The notes under the pieces are model-generated. The model did not search any database, was not told the origin of the DNA, and saw only the letters and a program-made list of their open reading frames with translations. 64,000 nucleotides of DNA from Candidatus Microthrix subdominans. GTDB lineage: Bacteria > Actinomycetota > Acidimicrobiia > Acidimicrobiales > Microtrichaceae. Shown in pieces: positions 17,659-26,934 of this stretch. A program made the translations under genes and the position numbers. Location: assembly GCA_016719385.1 (NCBI GenBank), contig JADJZA010000007.1:558001-622000 (forward strand), written 5' to 3'. The stretch's first letter is position 1; every line of letters begins with the position of its first letter.

Positions 17659-18962
17659 GCGACGAACGACGCGAGAGCGCTCGCTCCAAGTTGCGGGGAA
17701 CCGACTACTGGCCGCTGTGGGCGAAGGCGCTCAGGCGGCTGGAGCGCAACGGCCTCAGCCTGGAGGGCACCCCGCTGCGCCTCGATGGGCTGGAACCCGA
17801 CCAGCGTCGGGCGATCGCGGGGCTGCTCGGCACGTCGGCTGCAGGCGACAAGCCACTTTCGGTCCGGCTGGAGACGTTGGACGGTCGACTGCGCCGCGGC
17901 GCCGCCGAGGTCGGCCTCGTCGAATGGCTGGAACTCCTGGACGGCCCGATCCGCAACCGACCGGCCGAGCGCGCCAGCGCTCAATCGGAGCGCGAGGAAT
18001 CCTGGTCGTCGACCGAGGCTCATCCCGCGCTGGGCGATCGTGTCGACCTTCAGGCCTGGGTCACGGACGTCCGCCGAAGCGGGGCGGCGACCCGTATGGC
18101 GGGCTCGGTGTCGGCCGGCGCGGAGTTGGCGAGGCGGGTGCTCGACGTGATGGCAGCCCTCCCGGCCCACAACGTGACCCTCGCCCAACTCGCTGCGCAG
18201 CTCACCGGCGATGCCCACGCGCTCGACCGGGATCAGGCCCTTGGACGGTTGTCCGACGCAGCGATTCGCGTCATCGACGAAGCCAACGATCTGCCCGATG
18301 CCGGCGATGACAACGGACCGAATGGTGATGTACCGGCTGCCTACGGCTGGCGCCGGCGCTGGGCTCGTCAGGGGGTGATCTGCGACGAGTTGTCGGTGAG
18401 TGCGTTGGCCCTCAATCTGCCCGCCTCGGGCGAGGGGTTGACGTCCGGAGTCGTTTTCAACCACCGGAGGTGCGGAGAACCGGTTCGGCTGACGCTGCGG
18501 CAGTTGGGGGACGCCAAACTTGAGGTTCCCCCAGGGACGCTGGTGCGGATCTGCGAGAACCCGTCGGTGTTGGCCCATGCGGCCACGACCTTGGAGGGCG
18601 AGGCGGCTCCGTTGGTGTGCGTCGAGGGCCAACCGAACTCAGCGGTGTTGGCACTCTTGAATTTGCTGGCAGCCGACGGTGCCGAATTCGCCTATCACGG
18701 CGATTTCGATTGGGGCGGTCTCCGCATCGCCACCACCGTCATCGAGCGGTACGGCGCCGAGCCTTGGCGATTCGGCGTCGCCGACTATCTGGCCGCCGCT
18801 CCGGCTGGCACGTTGCTGCTGGACCCACCCAGTGCCGGTGCCACGGCGCCGTGGGCACCCGGCCTCGTCGAAGCGATGACCGCCCACAACGTCGCCATCC
18901 ACGAAGAGCAGGTCCTCGACGACCTCCTCGCTGACCTAGCCGAAGGAGAGAGACAGAACTGA
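17655..18962 (+). CDS. jetD: Wadjet type II nuclease JetD (TIGR02679/DUF2399)
   Basis: A 435-residue protein of TIGR02679. The C-terminal half holds a Toprim-like, topoisomerase VI A-type nuclease core: an acidic strand ending in VCVEGQPNSA near residue 322 and the metal-binding HGDFDWGGLRIA near residue 347, whose Asp-x-Asp pattern is the expected Toprim DxD. JetD is the subunit that cuts plasmid DNA once JetABC has stalled on a closed loop. The GTG start overlaps the jetC stop by 4 bp, so the order A-B-C-D is complete and coupled. The N-terminal 200 residues should hold the arm that docks on the JetABC core. Confidence 0.9.
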   Translation: MSDERRESARSKLRGTDYWPLWAKALRRLERNGLSLEGTPLRLDGLEPDQRRAIAGLLGTSAAGDKPLSVRLETLDGRLRRGAAEVGLVEWLELLDGPIRNRPAERASAQSEREESWSSTEAHPALGDRVDLQAWVTDVRRSGAATRMAGSVSAGAELARRVLDVMAALPAHNVTLAQLAAQLTGDAHALDRDQALGRLSDAAIRVIDEANDLPDAGDDNGPNGDVPAAYGWRRRWARQGVICDELSVSALALNLPASGEGLTSGVVFNHRRCGEPVRLTLRQLGDAKLEVPPGTLVRICENPSVLAHAATTLEGEAAPLVCVEGQPNSAVLALLNLLAADGAEFAYHGDFDWGGLRIATTVIERYGAEPWRFGVADYLAAAPAGTLLLDPPSAGATAPWAPGLVEAMTAHNVAIHEEQVLDDLLADLAEGERQN

Positions 18963-19176
18963 ATCCTCCGCAGCGAACGCCTGGCTTCGACGGAGGGGGC
19001 GATCATTGGGACGGTCGACAGCGATGGCAACGCTCTCGACTCAGTGGTTGACGAGCTGCGAGGCGATGGTGGCCGCGTGGACGAGCGGGGTCGACGGCGG
19101 TTCGCTTCTGGGGACCGGGTCGTCGCTGGCCATTCGCCCGCGAAAGGGGCGGGTCGCCTACGCAGACGGGAGGGTC

Positions 19177-19199
19177 GCGGGTGGTAGCTCAATGGTAGA
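19177..19199 (+). other. tRNA-like 5' fragment (D-arm remnant)
   Basis: The stretch reads GCGGGTG, then GTAGCTCAATGGTAGA, matching the acceptor 5' strand and D-arm of a bacterial tRNA with one extra G and then loss of similarity. No anticodon arm, T-arm or CCA end follows, so it is not a gene. It sits just upstream of vapB. It may be a scar of recombination at a tRNA gene or a chance match. Confidence 0.35.
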
Positions 19200-19202
19200 T
19201 TT

Positions 19203-19459
19203 ATGGTACGGAAACAACCATTGATCAGGCAGGCCGGTTGGTGATTCCCAAGCAGCTTCGTGACGTGGTTGGTTTGGTGCCCGGCAAGGTCGAGGTGACC
19301 GTCGATGGTGCAGCGCTGCGGATTGAACCGCTGGTTGACTCCGAATTGGATGAGACGAACGGCCTCGAGCTTGTCGATGGTCGCTTGGTCATCCCGGCGA
19401 GCGGGATGAAGCTCGACGATGCGCTGGTCGATGAGATGCGCCGTGCCGACCAGCGCTAA
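19203..19459 (+). pseudogene. vapB: VapB-type AbrB antitoxin, frame broken by one base near the start
   Basis: The protein reads TTIDQAGRLVIPKQLRDVVG, then PGKVEVTVDGAALRIEP, a SpoVT/AbrB swapped-hairpin DNA-binding domain of a type II antitoxin, with a C-terminal toxin-binding tail ending EMRRADQR. From the only in-frame start candidate that suits the fold, ATG at 19203, the frame works only if the AAA run at 19211-19213 had a fourth A. That would give MVRKTTIDQAGR, the usual start. As written, translation could begin only at TTG 19238 (losing the first strand) or a rare ATT. It overlaps the toxin gene, which starts at 19443. The break may be a sequencing error. Confidence 0.7.
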
Positions 19460-19874
19460 ACGTCCGGACCGCTTGGTCGACACCAGCGTCGCGGTCGCGT
19501 TGGTCAGCGGTGATCACCCTTTTCATGTCGCAACGCGTCACTGCCTCGATGGCATGACCCTTGGCTTGTCCGGCCTTGCCGCGTTCGAGACCTTTTCGGT
19601 GCTCACTCGGCTGCCTCCGTCGAACCGGCGTTCACCGGACGTGATCTCGGCATTGATGGCCGCAAACTTCCCGGAGAACCGGTTCCTCTCGCCGGGCGCA
19701 GCAACCCTGCTTCTCGTCGGTTTGCCCGAGCTGGGAATCTCCGGCGGTTCGGTCTACGACGCGCTGGTGGCCGCAGCCGCCAAAGAGCATGGGCACACCT
19801 TGATGACCCGCGACCGCCGGGTGGTGGGTACCTATCAGCGTGTCGGCGTCACGTTCGAACTTCTCAGTACCTGA
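19443..19874 (+). CDS. vapC: VapC-type PIN domain toxin
   Basis: A 143-residue PIN-domain ribonuclease. The acidic metal ligands are in LVDTSVAVALV (Asp13), AFETFSVL (Glu), GGSVYDALVAAAA (Asp) and LMTRDRR (Asp), the standard four. VapC toxins cleave tRNA or rRNA and are held inactive by the VapB partner, here encoded just upstream with a 17-bp overlap. GTG at 19443 is chosen because it lies inside the antitoxin end and gives the usual short lead before the first Asp. An earlier frame start at 19419 adds residues with no homology. Its stop lies inside the end of the convergent plsB gene (11-bp overlap). Confidence 0.85.
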   Translation: MPTSAKRPDRLVDTSVAVALVSGDHPFHVATRHCLDGMTLGLSGLAAFETFSVLTRLPPSNRRSPDVISALMAANFPENRFLSPGAATLLLVGLPELGISGGSVYDALVAAAAKEHGHTLMTRDRRVVGTYQRVGVTFELLST

Positions 19875-22212
19875 CTTCGCCCCGAGCCGCCGTTCCGGGG
19901 CCGCCGACGAGATCGGGTGCGGTGTCCTCCAGGGTCATTCTCCGGAGCTCGGCCAGCCGGCGGACCCGGGCACCGAGGCGGTCGGCCAGCTCGGCTCGCC
20001 GGCGGGCGAGGTCGTCGGCGTCGGCGTCGTCTCCCTCACCTCCCAACAGTGAACGGTCGCCGAGCATCGAGTGTGCGCCGGTGAACAGCTGCTTGCCGAT
20101 CGACGCACGTGTGGTGATCTGGCGGCGGAGGAACGCCTGCTCGCCCGCCCCCAGCGAGGCCTTCACCACGGCCTTGCGTTCGCCCGCCGGTTCGGCGCCC
20201 TGGTCGGCCAGCCACCTGGCGACCACCCAGTAGGCCTCGACCGAAGGCTGGAGCGTGGCGTGGGCTACCCGGGGGTTCATCGCCTCGAGCAGCTGGCGAG
20301 CGCCGTCGGGTCCCGACGCCAGCCGATCTCGCCAGGCTGGGTCGACGTCGCGAAGTTCCCGGTCGACGACGGCGTTCATCTCGTCGGTCGGCGGATGGAA
20401 GAACTCGAACTTCAACAGGTCCCGCACCTCCAACAGTTCGTCCCAGAAGGCCTCACCGACGAGCGCGGCCGAGGCCGGGTCAGCCTCGGCGGCGGCGAGC
20501 AGCGCGAGCTCGATCATCGCCCGGTTGACGAAGTAGTGGATGATCGTGTTGCGGTAGTACCCCGCGACCGGGTGCTGGGCCTCCTCGATCGAGAACACCG
20601 GTTGGTCACCATCGAGGTGGCGGGTGACGATGCCCTTGGCAAACACCAGCTCGGCCAGCGACACCAGCTCGTCATCCTCAACAGCCAGGCCCTCCGCCAG
20701 ACGTACGTTGCGGCTCCGAAGCCACGACATCAACGTGCGCATGGTGACGTCGAGTTCCGCCAAGGTGAGCGCACCCGGGGCGGCGCCCATCAGCGCGGTG
20801 CACATCAGGGCCGGCAGCGTCACCGGCACCAGGGCGTTGGCCCGCCGCGCCACCTCGAAGGCGATCGATGCCACCTGCGCCTTGGTCGGCTCGGGCGCCG
20901 GACCCTCCAACACGATCGGGTCGGCCATGTCGAGGTAGACCCGACCCAGGGGTGAGCGCAGGCGCTGGAGGTAGCCGACGAACCAGCCGAGGCTCTCGGA
21001 CTGCTTGGCCCGTCCCACCTCCTCGCCCGCATACTCGGCCGCCTCGCCGATCAGGTCGTAGTTGATCGACACCGGGATGAGGTGCAGGTTCTCGGTGCCG
21101 GTCGCGTGAGCTGCATCCAACGTGTACTTCAGCAGGCCGTACCGGGGCGGCATCAGCTTGCCCGTGCGGGAGCGGGTGCCCTCGAACGACCAGCTGAGCG
21201 GAAACCGCTTCTCCATCAGGTAGGCCAGGTACTGATGCAGGGCCAGCTTGTACACCGGGTTGTCGGCAAATGACCGCCGGATGAAGATGATGCCGCTGCG
21301 GCGCCCCATCGTGCCCACGCCGGCGAACGCGATGTTGAGGCCGCCCATGGCGTGGGGCGCCGGGAAGTCGTTCTCGTACAGCGTCGACAGCAGGGCGATG
21401 CCGTCGATGTGGGATTTGTGGGTCCACAACAGAGCGGAGGGATGGTCGGCCACCTGAGCCCGGGCGGCTGCGATGCGCTCGGGGTCGGTGACGATTCGCT
21501 CGTAGCCCAGCGACGTGATCTTGCGGGTGCTGGCACCCATCCAGTCGATGAAGAAGGTGGACGGGGTGGCCACCATTTCGGTGAGGTAGCGCCGAGCCTC
21601 GGCGGCCACGTCGGCTGGGTGCTTGCCCAACTCGTCGGCCCGCACGGCCACCGCCTCGCGAAACCCGGCCGACGCCTCGATGCCCGGAATGACCGCCCGC
21701 GGCACCTTGTAGCGCCGCCCGGTTTGGCGCCGCTCGGCCACGTCGAGGGTGATCGAGCCCATGCGGGCCACGAACCCACCGAAGGTCTCAGCCGGTACGC
21801 CATGGCCGTTGTGATCCGGGGCATCAACAAGGCGTTCCCGCAGCTCGCCGACGGTGGCCGAGGCGCCGGCTATCACCGTCGCCCGCTCGGGGTGGCGGGC
21901 GAGCGTCAGGCGGGCCAGCCGGGCGGACGGCCGGCGGGGATCGCCGATCAGCAGGTCGCGCAGGCGAGGTCCCGACCGTTCGGTGCCCCCGGCGGGCGTC
22001 CACATCACCCGCAGGGGCACCACCTCGGTGTGCTCGGAGGCAGCGTCCAGCCGGGCGGACAGGCCGGTGGCTTCGATCTCGCCCTCCAGATGGACAGCCA
22101 TCATCTCGGCTGGGGTTGCCCCGCCAGAGCAACGACCGGGTGACCGTTGGTCGACCCACTCGCGCAGCAGCCGCTCCTCCACCTCGTGGCGCGCGTCCAA
22201 CAGGTACAACAC
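19864..22212 (-). CDS. plsB: Glycerol-3-phosphate 1-O-acyltransferase, PlsB type
   Basis: A 782-residue acyltransferase with the PlsB blocks. Block I WTHKSHIDGIALLSTLYEN near residue 262 has the H-x4-D catalytic pair. Block II is GIIFIRRSFADNPVYKLALHQYL. Block III FEGTRSRTGKLMPPRYGLL is near residue 342, and block IV is HLIPVSINYD. The enzyme acylates sn-glycerol 3-phosphate as the first step of phospholipid and triacylglycerol synthesis at the membrane. GTG at 22212 is chosen because AGGAG lies five bases upstream and it follows the HAD-PlsC stop closely. The open frame further upstream reads through that gene and is not coding. It is the last gene of the lipid operon. Confidence 0.88.
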   Translation of the reverse strand: MLYLLDARHEVEERLLREWVDQRSPGRCSGGATPAEMMAVHLEGEIEATGLSARLDAASEHTEVVPLRVMWTPAGGTERSGPRLRDLLIGDPRRPSARLARLTLARHPERATVIAGASATVGELRERLVDAPDHNGHGVPAETFGGFVARMGSITLDVAERRQTGRRYKVPRAVIPGIEASAGFREAVAVRADELGKHPADVAAEARRYLTEMVATPSTFFIDWMGASTRKITSLGYERIVTDPERIAAARAQVADHPSALLWTHKSHIDGIALLSTLYENDFPAPHAMGGLNIAFAGVGTMGRRSGIIFIRRSFADNPVYKLALHQYLAYLMEKRFPLSWSFEGTRSRTGKLMPPRYGLLKYTLDAAHATGTENLHLIPVSINYDLIGEAAEYAGEEVGRAKQSESLGWFVGYLQRLRSPLGRVYLDMADPIVLEGPAPEPTKAQVASIAFEVARRANALVPVTLPALMCTALMGAAPGALTLAELDVTMRTLMSWLRSRNVRLAEGLAVEDDELVSLAELVFAKGIVTRHLDGDQPVFSIEEAQHPVAGYYRNTIIHYFVNRAMIELALLAAAEADPASAALVGEAFWDELLEVRDLLKFEFFHPPTDEMNAVVDRELRDVDPAWRDRLASGPDGARQLLEAMNPRVAHATLQPSVEAYWVVARWLADQGAEPAGERKAVVKASLGAGEQAFLRRQITTRASIGKQLFTGAHSMLGDRSLLGGEGDDADADDLARRRAELADRLGARVRRLAELRRMTLEDTAPDLVGGPGTAARGEVRY

Positions 22213-22229
22213 GGTGGCTCCTGGCTCGG

Positions 22230-23660
22230 TCAGCCCGGCCAGTCGGCCAGCGTGTCGAGGAATTGGCGTCGCACGCCCTCGATGCGCTCGGGGAGGTCGT
22301 CGAGCGTCCAGTCGTCCACCGAGATGGCGGGCAGCACCGCCACGTCGACCGTGCCGGGGTTCATCGAGGTGGCCTTGTTGCCGCCGATCAACTCGGCGTT
22401 GCGAATGACGATCGGCACCACCGGAATGCCGGCCGCCATCGCAATTCGGAAGGCGCCCTTCTTGAACGGACCGACGCCGGTGGTGTCCAGGCGCGTGCCC
22501 TCCGGGGACACGAGCACCGACAGGCCCTTGGCGGCCAACTGTTCGATCGCCTTGAGCGCATCGACCGATGCGGTGGTGTCGCCCCGGTCGATGAAGGCGA
22601 TCTCCATGAACCGCCCGAACGTGCCGACGATCGGGTCGCTGCGTAGCTCGCCCTTGGCGACGGCGGTGAAGTCGCGCTTGACCACCGCCGTGGCCATGAA
22701 GGGATCGAAGCCGTTGCGGTGGTTGAAGATGAAGACGGCGGGCCGGGCGGCCTCGGCGTGCTGCTGGCCCACGATGTTGAGATGCACCCCGTTGACGGCG
22801 AACATCATCTCCACCCAGTGTTCGGACACGAAGTTGAGCGCTGCCCGCTTGTCGCCGGTGACCAAACCCAGGCTGACCCCGAGGCCGGCGATGGGCACCA
22901 GTGAACCGAGGGCGGCCACGGTCGAGAGCATCGACCCGGCGCCCCGGCTGGTCATGCGCAGGATCGGCCACCCCCGCTTCTTGGCCACCTTGCCAAGTGC
23001 TCCACCCGGGTTGGTGGGTCGGGGATTGCCCACCAGGTACATGAGGGCGAGGTCCTCGTCGCCGTCGGCATAGAAGTAGCAGTCGGCCAGATCGATGCCG
23101 CGGTCGGCAGCGAAACGCTGCACTGCGTCGGCCTTGCCCTCGCCCCAGATCACGGGCTGATCCATGGCACCGGTGAGCACACCGTCGTCGGTGGTGTAGC
23201 GGTTGCAGATCACGTGGTCGATGCCCAGGTAGTCGGCCACCGGCTGCACCTGGGGCGACGTCGCCGAGGAGCTGAGCACCACCGTGTGGCCCCGCTGCTG
23301 GTGCGCGAGCACGATCTCGCGCATCTCGGGGAACAGCCGATCGGCGATCTTCTTCTCGAAAAGGCGGAGCCCGAGTTCGTCGACGTCCTCGATGGTGCGA
23401 CCCCGCCAGCCCTCGGCGCTCAGCTCGATCAGCCCGGTGACCGTTGAGCCGCCCAGGCCGCCGGTGGCCACCATCCCCAGGGTTCGCGCCAGTTCGGTAG
23501 CGGACACCTCCCGCCGCTTGAAGCGTTCCTCGGCGAAGTAACGGGCCGAATACCCGGCGATCAGGGTGCCATCGAGGTCGAAGAACGCCCCAACCTTTGC
23601 TCCCTCGGGGGAGGCAGCGATCTCGGCAACCGTGCCGGGCAGGCGTCGCTCGTCACCCAT
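22230..23660 (-). CDS. HAD phosphatase / 1-acyl-glycerol-3-phosphate acyltransferase fusion (PlsC type)
   Basis: A 476-residue two-domain protein. The N-terminal HAD-IB hydrolase has the nucleophile motif FFDLDGTL (Asp28, Asp30) and the late motif CYFYADGDEDLAL. The C-terminal PlsC acyltransferase carries FIFNHRNGFDPF (H-x4-D) and LVSPEGTRLD, followed by IPVVPIVIRNAE. Such fusions, known from mycobacteria, may acylate lysophosphatidate and then dephosphorylate the product toward diacylglycerol. Its ATG shares one base with the stop of the WS/DGAT gene (TGATG), so the two are coupled. PlsB follows 18 bp later. Confidence 0.88.
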   Translation of the reverse strand: MGDERRLPGTVAEIAASPEGAKVGAFFDLDGTLIAGYSARYFAEERFKRREVSATELARTLGMVATGGLGGSTVTGLIELSAEGWRGRTIEDVDELGLRLFEKKIADRLFPEMREIVLAHQQRGHTVVLSSSATSPQVQPVADYLGIDHVICNRYTTDDGVLTGAMDQPVIWGEGKADAVQRFAADRGIDLADCYFYADGDEDLALMYLVGNPRPTNPGGALGKVAKKRGWPILRMTSRGAGSMLSTVAALGSLVPIAGLGVSLGLVTGDKRAALNFVSEHWVEMMFAVNGVHLNIVGQQHAEAARPAVFIFNHRNGFDPFMATAVVKRDFTAVAKGELRSDPIVGTFGRFMEIAFIDRGDTTASVDALKAIEQLAAKGLSVLVSPEGTRLDTTGVGPFKKGAFRIAMAAGIPVVPIVIRNAELIGGNKATSMNPGTVDVAVLPAISVDDWTLDDLPERIEGVRRQFLDTLADWPG

Positions 23661-25103
23661 CAGGCTGCTCCGTCCGTCGACGGGGTGCTGGTGGTGGTGT
23701 CCGCCCGCCCGAGCGCCACGACGTCATCGAAGCCCCAGGCCAGCGATTCGGCGAAAGCGTCGGCGTCGGTCACGGCGGCGGTGTCGAGGTTGACCCCGAT
23801 GTAGCAGTGTCGGGCCTGAGACACCATGGTGACCATCATCGCCACCCCGGGCGCCGGACCGATCGGCACGTTGGAGAGGATCTTGGCTCCGGCGATGTAG
23901 CGCTCGTCCGGGTGGCCGGGGACGTTGCTGGCCTGCACGTCGATGCCCAGCATGCCTGGGCCGGCGCCCGCCAGCGCTGCGTTGGGTAACCAGGCGGCCA
24001 GCGGGGCGACCAGCCGGCCGGGGTCGAGCGAGGAGCCGGTCCGGGCGGTCAGCACCTGTTCGCGCACCTGCTGCATTCGCCGAATCGGGTCCGGCTGGTC
24101 GGTCGGCAGCGCCAGCATGGCCGACGTCCAGTTGTTGGAGATGCCCGACTCGCCCGAGGCCCGAACGTTGACCGGCATGGCCAGCGGCACCGCCTCGACC
24201 GGCACTCCCATCATGTCGTGGTAGTGGCCGAGTGCCGCCCCGATCGCGGCCAGGTAGGCGTCGTTCACAGAGCAGTCGTGCGCCTTGGCGGCGTTGCGCA
24301 GCGCCGACAGGGGGCAGGTCGTAGGCGATGATGCGGCGGTGCAGGGAGCGGCCGGCCAGTAGCGGCGAGGGATCGGCTGGAGGGGTGAGGTTGAGCTTGG
24401 CAATGTTCGAAGCCACCGCCAGCGCCTGTTCCATCGTCCCGCTCGGGTCGCTGACTACCTGACCGGCGATTCCCGCCGCCTCGGACGCAACCCGCAACCC
24501 CTGGCGCAGCAGAGCGGCGGGCAGGCCACGAGCGGCCGACCGGGTGAGGTCGAGCGCGGTGACGTCCTCCGGGGTGGGAACCGGCGGCAGCGCTTCGGGC
24601 TCGGGGTGACGCTCCTCGGAGCGGATCACGCGGTCGAGGATCATCCCGCCGACGCCGTCGGTGACCGCATGGGAGAGCTTCCACACCAGTGCGCAGCGGG
24701 CGTCGCCGTCCTCGACGCCCTCGATCACCGTGACCTCCCACAGCGGTCGGTGTGGATCGAGCGGGGTCGCCTGGTCGATCTGGGCCAGGTCGAGCACCTC
24801 GCGCAGCCCGGCAGGTCCCGGCAGCGAGATCCACCGCAGGTGGTAGTCGAGGTCGAAGTCCGGGTCGATCACCCACCGTGCCGAGGCCAGCGGAACCAGC
24901 GGTGCCACCACGTGCTGGCGTAGGCGGGGAACGATGCGGCTGGCCCGATCCATGGCCAGGCGGAAGGCCGTGCGGTCCGGGACCTCGTCCAGCAACTCGA
25001 CGGTCATGATGGTCGTGCGCGAGTGCGGGTCGGCGTCGGCCCGAAACATCATGTAGTCGAACGGGCTGAGCTCGTCGCTCCACTCGATCATGCCAACGTC
25101 CAC
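23660..25103 (-). pseudogene. Wax ester synthase/diacylglycerol acyltransferase (WS/DGAT), frameshifted
   Basis: Two frames together encode a full WS/DGAT of about 480 residues. The first gives MIEWSDELSPFDYMMFRAD, LVWKLSHAVTDGVGGMILD (the HHxxxDG active site, with Ser in place of the first His) and ends near IIAYDLP. The second continues with LSALRNAAKAHDCSVNDAYL through NNWTSAMLALPTDQPDP to the stop at 23660. The switch falls in a run of five G (24310-24314, plus strand). One base fewer restores the frame. The enzyme makes triacylglycerol or wax esters from acyl-CoA. GTG at 25103 follows AGGGGGAG closely; ATG at 25091 is an alternative. This is either a true inactivating mutation or an assembly error. 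Confidence 0.82.
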
Positions 25104-25246
25104 GGCTCCCCCTCGTTGCGTCAAGCAAGCGTCACGATACCCACCTGCGATCTCTCATGCGCCGGTTCTTTGTGACGTGGCACGCGGGGAACCCGGCAGT
25201 GGTTCTAGGGTCGGCCGTGATCATCGAGGGTGGAACAGGGGGACAT

Positions 25247-26752
25247 ATGGGCTCGGACATCGACCGGTTGCTCGACGAACATGACGCCACGGCGGTGGCC
25301 GCTGCGATCCGCTCCGGCGAGGTCGACGCCGCCGAGGTGATGGCCGTCTCGATTGCACGGGCAGAAGAGCGCAACCCGGCGTTGAACGCGTTCGTGTCCA
25401 CGCGCTTCGACCAGGCAGCGCAGGAAGCTGCGGCGCTCGACCGCGACGCGCCGTTCGCCGGGGTGCCGTTCGTGGTCAAGGACCTGGCTGCGCAGGTGGC
25501 CGGCCTTCCTCACACTCGCGGGTCACGACTTTTCGCCGATGACGTGTCCCAGTCCGATTCCGAGCTGGTGCGCCGCTACCGGGCGGCCGGCTTGATCATC
25601 CTGGGTACCACCAACGCGCCGGAGCTGGGCCTCAACGCCTCGACCGAACCGTCGCTCAACGGGCCGACCCGCAATCCCCATGGCCTCGATCACTCGACCG
25701 GCGGCTCGTCGGGCGGGACCGCTGCGGCGGTGGCGGCGGGAATCGTGCCGGTGGGGCACGGCAACGATGGTGGCGGTTCGATCCGCATTCCCTCGTCCGC
25801 CTGTGGGCTGTTCGGCCTGAAACCGTCGCGAGGCCGGGTCAGCGCTCACCCGGCCGCAACGCTGTTGGCCGACCCGATGGGTTGCCACCACGTGCTGGCC
25901 CGCTCGGTCCGCGACTCGGCCGCACTGCTGGACCTCACCGCCGGGGCGATGCCGGGCGATCCCTACGAGATCGCCCGGCCCTCCCGGCCGTGGGTCGAGG
26001 AAGTGGGAGCGCCCCCTGGGCCGTTGCGGATTGCCATGGTCCTCACGGCGCCGGGCGGCGAGGTAGCGCACCCTGAATGCGTGGCTGCGGTCGAGGCGAC
26101 GGCAGCCACGCTCAGCGAGCTGGGGCACGAGGTGGTCGAGGCCGACCCGCCCTGGTCGGTCGAGCAACTGATGATCGGGATGAGCTCGTTGATGGCCACA
26201 CCGATGGCGGTGGAGGTCGATGCCCGGCTGGCCCAGCTGGGGCGAGGCCTCGCCGACGATGACCTGGAGCCGTTCAGCCGCGTTCTCTATGACTCGGCCG
26301 CCGGTACCACCGGCAAGGGGCTGGTCACGGCCCTCGTCGCCTTGGAGGAGATGGCCCGCTCGATGGGCGAATTCATGATTGGTCACGACCTGCTGTTGAG
26401 CCCGACGCTGGCCCAACCGACCCCGCCGCTGGGGTATCTCGACACGAGCAACATCGAGGCGATGTTCGAGCGGGCCGCCACCTACTCGGCGTTCACCAGC
26501 CCGTTCAACATCACGGGCCAACCGGCGGCGTCGCTGCCGTTGACCGTCGGCTCCAACGGCATGCCGATCGGCGTGCAGCTGGTGGCACCGTTCGGCCGGG
26601 AGGACCGGCTGATCGCCGTGTCCTCCCAGGTCGAGGCTGCCCACCCGTGGCCGGTGGCGCCCGCCTGGCCGGCCCGGTCCGAGGCGGGCTGGCCCGACTA
26701 CGTCGAGTCGCTTGCGCACACCACGGTGAGCGGCACCGGAGGCGAACGGTAG
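25247..26752 (+). CDS. Amidase signature family enzyme
   Basis: A 501-residue amidase signature hydrolase with the Ser-cisSer-Lys triad: Lys in GVPFVVKDLAAQ near residue 77, cis-Ser in STGGSSGGTAAAVAAG near 152, and the nucleophile Ser in GNDGGGSIRIPSSACGLFGLK. It hydrolyses the amide bond of an unidentified substrate. GatA-like catalysis in a transamidosome is unlikely because no gatC or gatB is nearby. ATG at 25247 is preceded by AGGGGGAC and is preferred over an upstream frame start at 25157. It is divergent from the WS/DGAT gene, with about 140 bp of shared promoter region. A second amidase of the family is at 59627. Confidence 0.85.
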   Translation: MGSDIDRLLDEHDATAVAAAIRSGEVDAAEVMAVSIARAEERNPALNAFVSTRFDQAAQEAAALDRDAPFAGVPFVVKDLAAQVAGLPHTRGSRLFADDVSQSDSELVRRYRAAGLIILGTTNAPELGLNASTEPSLNGPTRNPHGLDHSTGGSSGGTAAAVAAGIVPVGHGNDGGGSIRIPSSACGLFGLKPSRGRVSAHPAATLLADPMGCHHVLARSVRDSAALLDLTAGAMPGDPYEIARPSRPWVEEVGAPPGPLRIAMVLTAPGGEVAHPECVAAVEATAATLSELGHEVVEADPPWSVEQLMIGMSSLMATPMAVEVDARLAQLGRGLADDDLEPFSRVLYDSAAGTTGKGLVTALVALEEMARSMGEFMIGHDLLLSPTLAQPTPPLGYLDTSNIEAMFERAATYSAFTSPFNITGQPAASLPLTVGSNGMPIGVQLVAPFGREDRLIAVSSQVEAAHPWPVAPAWPARSEAGWPDYVESLAHTTVSGTGGER

Positions 26753-26934
26753 CGACGCACCAGGCGAGCGCTGATCCGCCGAAAGCTGACAGTTGTGCCA
26801 GACGGGAATACCCTGCAGGAGGCCGTGTTGGATATTCGGACGTGTGAGGTCAGCGGCTGTGCGCCGGAGCGCCGGGCGGCGAGCCCACCCGTCGACCCGC
26901 ATGGCGTTCCCCCGAAGATTCTGGTGACCCCGAC

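Noticed and set aside
19006..19224. 72-codon frame between jetD and vapB
   Set aside because: No family resemblance, no ribosome binding site, and it overlaps the tRNA-like remnant and the vapB start.
22213..22971. N-terminal extension of plsB by about 250 residues
   Set aside because: It overlaps the HAD-PlsC gene in another frame and has no homology. GTG 22212 with an AGGAG site gives a normal start.
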